From an uncultured Clostridia bacterium (GTDB taxonomy: Bacteria; Bacillota; Clostridia; Christensenellales; UBA1242): a stretch of DNA of 9,523 nucleotides. Position 1 is the first letter of the stretch. The number at the start of each line of letters is the position of its first letter. The stretch spans positions 1-9,523 of the forward strand of contig CALVUB010000024.1 in NCBI GenBank assembly GCA_944363385.1, given 5' to 3'. Positions 6,079 through 9,523 of this stretch are shown here, piece by piece. Position numbers and translations under genes: made by a program. The notes under the pieces are model-generated. The model was not told where the DNA came from, did not search any database, and saw nothing but the letters and a program-made list of their open reading frames with translations.

Positions 6079-6153
6079 TTTTGTCTTCAATTGGCACATT
6101 TAATGGCTGTGGGGCTAATACAGACAAAAAACGCCTTATTGTTTAAGACGCTT
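6079..6153 (-). promoter_or_regulatory. Structured rplM leader (candidate L13-type regulatory leader or attenuator)
   Basis: On the minus strand 6153-6144 pairs with 6138-6129 (10 bp including two G-U pairs, loop AACAA) and runs into a T tract to 6126. This looks like a terminator or attenuator. The T tract plus GTCT (6129-6122) can instead pair with AGACAAAA (6086-6079) just before the ribosome site. The two folds share bases and exclude each other. The first hairpin begins at the predicted rplM transcript start and may also serve as the terminator of the gene ending at 6208. I cannot confirm by eye that it matches the known L13 leader family. Confidence 0.5.
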
Positions 6154-6156
6154 ATT

Positions 6157-6185
6157 ATTTTATAAAAACTTTTACCAAATGTCAA
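6157..6185 (-). promoter_or_regulatory. Promoter of the rplM-rpsI operon
   Basis: A perfect TTGACA (6185-6180) and TAAAAT (6162-6157) are separated by 17 bp on the minus strand. The start is predicted near 6150, giving a leader of about 90 nt. Strength close to consensus fits a ribosomal-protein operon. Confidence 0.8.
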
Positions 6186-6207
6186 GCATTTTTCAGTATT
6201 TTTTTAA

Positions 6208-6726
6208 TTATTTTTCAGCAACCAAATAACTATAAAGTCCATACATATTCTTCACTGCAATTTTAAAATATTCCATCTTCTCTCCTAAATATTTGTCAAG
6301 TTGTGGAGCAAGACGTTTTTTGACATCAGCTATATTAAGCCCCTTGCTTTTACAAAGTGCCTTGATTACCTCTTCATTGAAAAGTTCGCCATCTGCTGAA
6401 AGCGCTTGTTTTTTGTCAGAATATTCAATTCCACCCCTGCCTTCAACATCACTTTCAATAAAACTTTCAATTGCTTCTGCAAGAAGTGAATTGAGGTTTG
6501 GTATTTCAATATTTTTTGTTATGTTAAAATAATCTTTATACTTATTTTGCGACTTTATAGCATTTAAACAATCTTCTTCAGTCTTCCCCTCTTGACCGCT
6601 AAAACTTGAAAGAGCACCCAATAAAAAAAGCTTATCTTCCTTGTTAAGATCCTCTCCTTCATAATAATTTATAGCATAGTTATTCTTGAAAAATTTAATA
6701 AAATCTACAACTCTATCTTGCCCCAT
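6208..6726 (-). CDS. Hypothetical protein, 172 aa, soluble and helical
   Basis: I do not recognise this protein. The start is taken at ATG 6726 because AAGGAAG lies seven bases upstream; an in-frame ATG seven codons earlier (6747) has no ribosome site. The sequence begins MGQDRVVDFIKFF. It is charged, without a signal peptide, membrane segment or cysteine-rich motif. The pattern of hydrophobic residues suggests mostly alpha-helix in two parts: roughly residues 1-95, ending in a Leu/Ile/Glu-rich helix, and 110-172, separated by a Gly-rich EGRGGIEYSD turn. It has its own sigma-A-type promoter and is divergent from the membrane-protein operon on the right. Codon use looks like its neighbours, so it is probably a real resident gene. 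A shared regulatory region with the divergent operon is the only context clue. Confidence 0.7.
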   Translation of the reverse strand: MGQDRVVDFIKFFKNNYAINYYEGEDLNKEDKLFLLGALSSFSGQEGKTEEDCLNAIKSQNKYKDYFNITKNIEIPNLNSLLAEAIESFIESDVEGRGGIEYSDKKQALSADGELFNEEVIKALCKSKGLNIADVKKRLAPQLDKYLGEKMEYFKIAVKNMYGLYSYLVAEK

Positions 6727-6733
6727 AAAATCA

Positions 6734-6740
6734 CTTCCTT
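6734..6740 (-). promoter_or_regulatory. Ribosome site choosing the start of the 172-aa gene
   Basis: AAGGAAG on the minus strand is seven bases before ATG 6726-6724 and lies inside the seven-codon extension that an upstream ATG at 6747 would add. This favours the shorter protein. Confidence 0.75.
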
Positions 6741-6768
6741 CTAACATTTTCTTTTGCTAAGTGGTATC

Positions 6769-6797
6769 ATTATACAACAAATTTCTGCATAAATCAA
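6769..6797 (-). promoter_or_regulatory. Promoter of the 172-aa gene
   Basis: TTGATT (6797-6792) and a perfect TATAAT (6774-6769) are separated by 17 bp on the minus strand. The start is predicted near 6762, giving a leader of about 36 nt to the ATG at 6726. Confidence 0.75.
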
Positions 6798-6801
6798 CTA
6801 A

Positions 6802-6823
6802 ATTTTGCATATTTATACAAAAT
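6802..6823. promoter_or_regulatory. Interrupted palindrome, possible operator
   Basis: A 22-bp dyad, ATTTTG-C-ATA-TT-TAT-A-CAAAAT, has nine matched pairs out of ten with one mismatch. It lies four bases upstream of the -35 box of the 172-aa gene, between the divergent promoters. The size and symmetry suit a dimeric regulator, but AT-rich dyads also arise by chance. Confidence 0.3.
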
Positions 6824-6881
6824 ATTTTACTTTTATCATGTGAATTTTGTCAGTTTTAGGCGAAAATTTTTGATTTTATTA

Positions 6882-6910
6882 TTGACATAAGATTATTTTT
6901 ATATTATACT
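6882..6910 (+). promoter_or_regulatory. Promoter of the membrane-protein operon
   Basis: A perfect TTGACA (6882-6887) and TATACT (6905-6910) are separated by 17 bp. The start is predicted near 6917, giving a leader of about 117 nt before the ATG at 7034. A 6-bp hairpin (6916-6921 with 6928-6933) begins almost at the predicted start and could protect the 5' end. Confidence 0.78.
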
Positions 6911-6980
6911 TATCAAAGAGATGAAAGTCTCTTCAATTTTAAATTCAATTTGTATCGCAAGATATGTAAAAATATACAAC

Positions 6981-7016
6981 TGTCTAAAAACAAAACATCC
7001 ACCCTGTTTTTAGGCA
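6981..7016 (+). promoter_or_regulatory. Leader hairpin upstream of the 454-aa gene
   Basis: A 12-bp stem (6981-6992 with 7005-7016, one G-U pair) encloses a 12-nt loop AAACATCCACCC. It ends 17 bases before the start codon and has no T tract, so it is not a normal terminator. The loop's CCAC/CACC could pair with four bases of the weak ribosome-site region GTGGTG (7027-7032); that pairing is too short to be convincing. Confidence 0.5.
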
Positions 7017-7033
7017 ATATTAGAGAGTGGTGA

Positions 7034-8398
7034 ATGTCAGAATTGAAAACTGCCTCGCACGGCGAAGATAAAAAGCTGAATAATCGGACTGATGCATCAA
7101 GTGATGCTATGTTTTTCGATAAGCAAGAAAAGAAAAAAGTTGTTGGCTTTATAAAACAAAAAACTTTTATAACTGTTGCCATTGATGAGGGATTGCTTTC
7201 ATCTTCTCAAAAAAAAGAAGCAGAAAATCAGCAAGACCAAAAACTTTCAGAATCAAACACTAAAAAGCAAAAAACTTCACTTCTTCATTTGGTGGCTTCA
7301 AAAATTTTGAAAACCATTTGGAAAGGTGGCGAAATTTTTAAAGCAGGGAAAACCTCAAAAGCCAGCAAACAAATTGCCAAACAGTTCACAACTGCAAAAA
7401 AAAGAAAGTCAGCTGCAAAAAAAAGTAATGTTCAACTGACAAAACAGGAGCGCCATGTTTTGAAATCGCGAGAAATTCAATATCGCGAACAACAACGAAA
7501 GGCAAACCTTACTTGGAAGAAAAGACTAGTCAATTTTTGTGTGCTTTTGCTGTGTGGAGTGCTTACTGGAGTTGGTCTTGGCACATGGTATTACAAAAAT
7601 GTGTTATCTTCAAACATCAACTGGGAAAGTGCCATTCTTGAGCGCTCTGTTTATGAGCAAAGCGCAATTGATACACAAAATTTGGCACTTAAAAAAATTC
7701 AAAATGGTGCAACCTTACCAAGCGATTTGACGCTTTCAGAAAACTATCAGCTTGCCCTTTACAACTTTGCAAAGGCAACTAAATACACGCTTACTGCAAC
7801 TGGAAAAATTGCCACCATTGCCACTCAAACCATTTTTGCCGAGAAAAAGTTTGACGGCAAAACCTATCAGTCTATCACCATCAGCACTGGGTTTATGAAT
7901 GTTGCTGAGCGCGCACAAATGGCCTATAACAGCAATTCTGTAACCATAGCTAAAGGAACAGACATTACTCAAAATAGTGCCACTTGGAATGGTCAAAGTA
8001 ACACCTACACAACCCAGCAATATAAAGACCTTTCTGGTGGACTGCCAAGTAGTTGCCAAAATTATATTATTTCAAATCGAACAGTGCTTAACGACAATGA
8101 CGAAGTAAACATCTTTGAAACTGAAGATGGCCAAACACTTTATAGCTTTACAATTGAATTAGACCCAATTTATAGCGCTCTCAACTATATTGAACAAATA
8201 AAATATACTAGCAGTCTGTCTTCATATCCAGAGTTTACTTCTATTCAGCAAACAATCACAATAGACAGCAATTGGAATTTTGTTTCAATAGAGGTTCTTG
8301 AAAAATATTCAATAGTGGCTTACGGCATGAGAAATTCCTGCACGGGAACATTAACTTCAACTTTTGACTTTGACAGCGAAGTGGTAATTGAAATTTGA
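7034..8398 (+). CDS. Unknown single-pass membrane protein with basic cytoplasmic arm
   Basis: I do not recognise this 454-aa protein. Residues 1-164 are hydrophilic and rich in Lys, Gln and Ser, with a strongly basic stretch (about 112-165, including AKKRKSAAKK) that is probably cytoplasmic. Residues 166-187 (VNFCVLLLCGVLTGVGLGTWYY) form one membrane segment. The positive-inside rule puts residues 188-454 outside; this part is rich in Thr, Ser, Asn and beta-strand patterns such as YTLTATGKIATIATQ and SITISTG. Two Cys (341 and 436) in the outer domain could form a disulfide. The ATG at 7034 directly follows an in-frame TGA, so no longer start is possible; the ribosome site (GAGTGGTGA) is weak. 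It is first in an operon, with the next gene 31 bp downstream. A LolA/LppX-like beta fold for the outer domain is a guess from strand pattern only. Confidence 0.8.
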   Translation: MSELKTASHGEDKKLNNRTDASSDAMFFDKQEKKKVVGFIKQKTFITVAIDEGLLSSSQKKEAENQQDQKLSESNTKKQKTSLLHLVASKILKTIWKGGEIFKAGKTSKASKQIAKQFTTAKKRKSAAKKSNVQLTKQERHVLKSREIQYREQQRKANLTWKKRLVNFCVLLLCGVLTGVGLGTWYYKNVLSSNINWESAILERSVYEQSAIDTQNLALKKIQNGATLPSDLTLSENYQLALYNFAKATKYTLTATGKIATIATQTIFAEKKFDGKTYQSITISTGFMNVAERAQMAYNSNSVTIAKGTDITQNSATWNGQSNTYTTQQYKDLSGGLPSSCQNYIISNRTVLNDNDEVNIFETEDGQTLYSFTIELDPIYSALNYIEQIKYTSSLSSYPEFTSIQQTITIDSNWNFVSIEVLEKYSIVAYGMRNSCTGTLTSTFDFDSEVVIEI

Positions 8399-8429
8399 TA
8401 TAAATAAATCTTAACAAAAAGGAGGCAAA

Positions 8430-9523
8430 ATGAAACGAACTTTAAGATACATTTCTTATACTTTGATGTATTTAATTATTTCTATTGCCTCCGCCTACGG
8501 AGTCATCTTGCTTTCAGCTCCTTCTCAAGATAAAAACACTGAAGCTTCTGTGCCTAAGCAGATCACAAACATAATTGAAAAAATTTCAAGCACTCCCGCA
8601 ATTGAGGCAGACATATCTTTTGCCTTGCAAAGTGAAAGTTTAAATGCTTCTGCTGAAATTTCGCTTTCGGCTTCAAATATGCAAAATGTAACCGTGAGTG
8701 CAGAAATAGATTTGACTTTAAATAACCAAATGACAAGCGCGGAATTTATTTATCAAAATTCCACAATCTATGCAAGTCTATTTAATAACAAATTTCAAAT
8801 TTCAAGCAACAACCTGATTTCTTCAATCGGACAAATTTTGTCAATTTTAAATTTTGATTTAACTTCTATGGGTATCGACATTTCTTCGCTCGAACTTAAC
8901 ACCATTCTATCAATGTTGTCAAATCTTGAAGAAACACAGCTTGAAAATCAAAATATTTTAGACATTTCTCTTCCAGTGGTCGGTTCTATGCAAATAATAA
9001 CCGACAAAGCATATCGTCCACTGTCAATTTCCCTCCCTTCAGATTCGCTTGAAGAAACCACATTTTCTGTCAATGCAATATTTAATTATCCTGAAAGTGT
9101 TTTAATTCCAACAATTTCAACTGAAGAATATATAAATCTAGACTATATTTTTGAGATATTGCAAGCAGGAGACAACTTGCTAAACCAAACTTCTCTAGGT
9201 TTAAGTGGTCAGATTTCAGTTGAAAATAAAAATTATCCTGTGATAATCTCTTCAAATAAAAATGAAGGAAGTTTTACCATAAGAATAAATATTGACAGCA
9301 ATGACGCACGGCTTATTCTGCAAGAGGGGCAGATATATTTTGATTTTAAAAACATCTATTTAAAGTTTGACTTGTCGCAAACTGACCAGCTTGTCTCGGC
9401 TGTCGAGCAATTGCTTGGCGTCAATCTTTCAAGTGGAGTTATCAATATAATTTTAAACTTCTTTGCCAACAATATTTTTTCTATTTCTGGCAATATAAAT
9501 TTTGATACATTTGATTTGTCAGT
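8430..9523 (+). CDS. Unknown N-terminally anchored extracytoplasmic protein (partial, runs off window)
   Basis: The frame is open from ATG 8430 to the window's end (364 residues plus two bases). The start is set by a strong AGGAGG four bases upstream. Residues 7-30 (starting YISYTLMYLIISIASAYGV) are an uncleaved signal anchor or signal peptide; no lipobox Cys is seen. The rest is exposed, Asn/Ser/Ile-rich and free of Cys. Two stretches look alike in pattern: about 71-137 and about 257-329, each a series of amphipathic strands (AEISLS.., NVTVSAEIDLTL; GQISVE.., SFTIRINIDS), then a short strand like NSTIYASL or GQIYFDF and an amphipathic helix. This suggests repeated beta-rich modules. A segment like YRPLSISLP followed by FSVNAIFNYPES (195-222) resembles the end of lipid- or peptide-binding LolA/LppX-like domains, which is weak inference. 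It is the probable partner of the upstream membrane protein. Confidence 0.8.
   Translation, partial: MKRTLRYISYTLMYLIISIASAYGVILLSAPSQDKNTEASVPKQITNIIEKISSTPAIEADISFALQSESLNASAEISLSASNMQNVTVSAEIDLTLNNQMTSAEFIYQNSTIYASLFNNKFQISSNNLISSIGQILSILNFDLTSMGIDISSLELNTILSMLSNLEETQLENQNILDISLPVVGSMQIITDKAYRPLSISLPSDSLEETTFSVNAIFNYPESVLIPTISTEEYINLDYIFEILQAGDNLLNQTSLGLSGQISVENKNYPVIISSNKNEGSFTIRINIDSNDARLILQEGQIYFDFKNIYLKFDLSQTDQLVSAVEQLLGVNLSSGVINIILNFFANNIFSISGNINFDTFDLS

Noticed and set aside
6727..6747. Upstream ATG giving a 179-aa version of the unknown gene
   Set aside because: It lacks a ribosome site, while AAGGAAG lies within this stretch at the right distance for the ATG at 6726.
7034..8398. 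Possible recoded UGA (Mollicutes-type code)
   Set aside because: This gene ends at TGA at the expected point before a new ribosome site, and tryptophans are encoded by TGG, so the standard code applies.

Overview
The window is AT-rich, and every complete gene uses Gram-positive-type AAGGAG/GGAGG ribosome sites, sigma-A-like promoters and standard stops (TGA is a stop, tryptophan is TGG). Together with DegV, an L13-S9 operon, GLUG-repeat secreted proteins and single-pass membrane proteins with exposed domains, this suggests a low-GC Firmicute, probably an uncultured gut-type Clostridia (for example Christensenellales-like). The taxonomic guess is inference.

Layout, left to right. (1) Plus strand: the 3' end of a Y-family DNA polymerase (dinB-like), then a DegV-family fatty-acid-binding protein with its own promoter, ending at a hairpin that can terminate transcription from both sides. 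(2) Minus strand, read from the right: rplM-rpsI (ribosomal proteins L13 and S9) with a structured leader and a terminator; then a large secreted GLUG-repeat protein with its own promoter; then a thioredoxin-reductase-like flavoprotein with an extended -10 promoter placed so close to ATG that its mRNA looks leaderless. (3) A divergent intergenic region at about 6.73-7.03 kb serves a minus-strand gene of unknown function (172 aa) and a plus-strand pair of unknown membrane-anchored proteins (454 aa, and at least 364 aa running off the window). The pair is spaced like an operon.

The most unusual locus is the GLUG-protein gene (2513-5005). Three features coincide there: a 93-nt element in the 5' leader that folds as a near-perfect four-way cloverleaf just upstream of the ribosome site; a run of nine G residues just after the signal peptide, where gain or loss of one base stops translation within about a dozen codons; and an internal direct duplication of about 470 bp plus tandem repeats of about 80-90 bp. 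This is the architecture expected of a switchable, size-variable surface protein. Switching itself is an inference and has not been observed. Secondary points of interest are the absent NADPH-phosphate motif in the thioredoxin reductase, competing structures in the rplM leader, and the uncharacterised membrane-protein pair.

The housekeeping genes (L13, S9, DegV, polymerase fragment, flavoprotein) are confidently recognised. The 172-aa protein and the membrane pair are not assigned a function.
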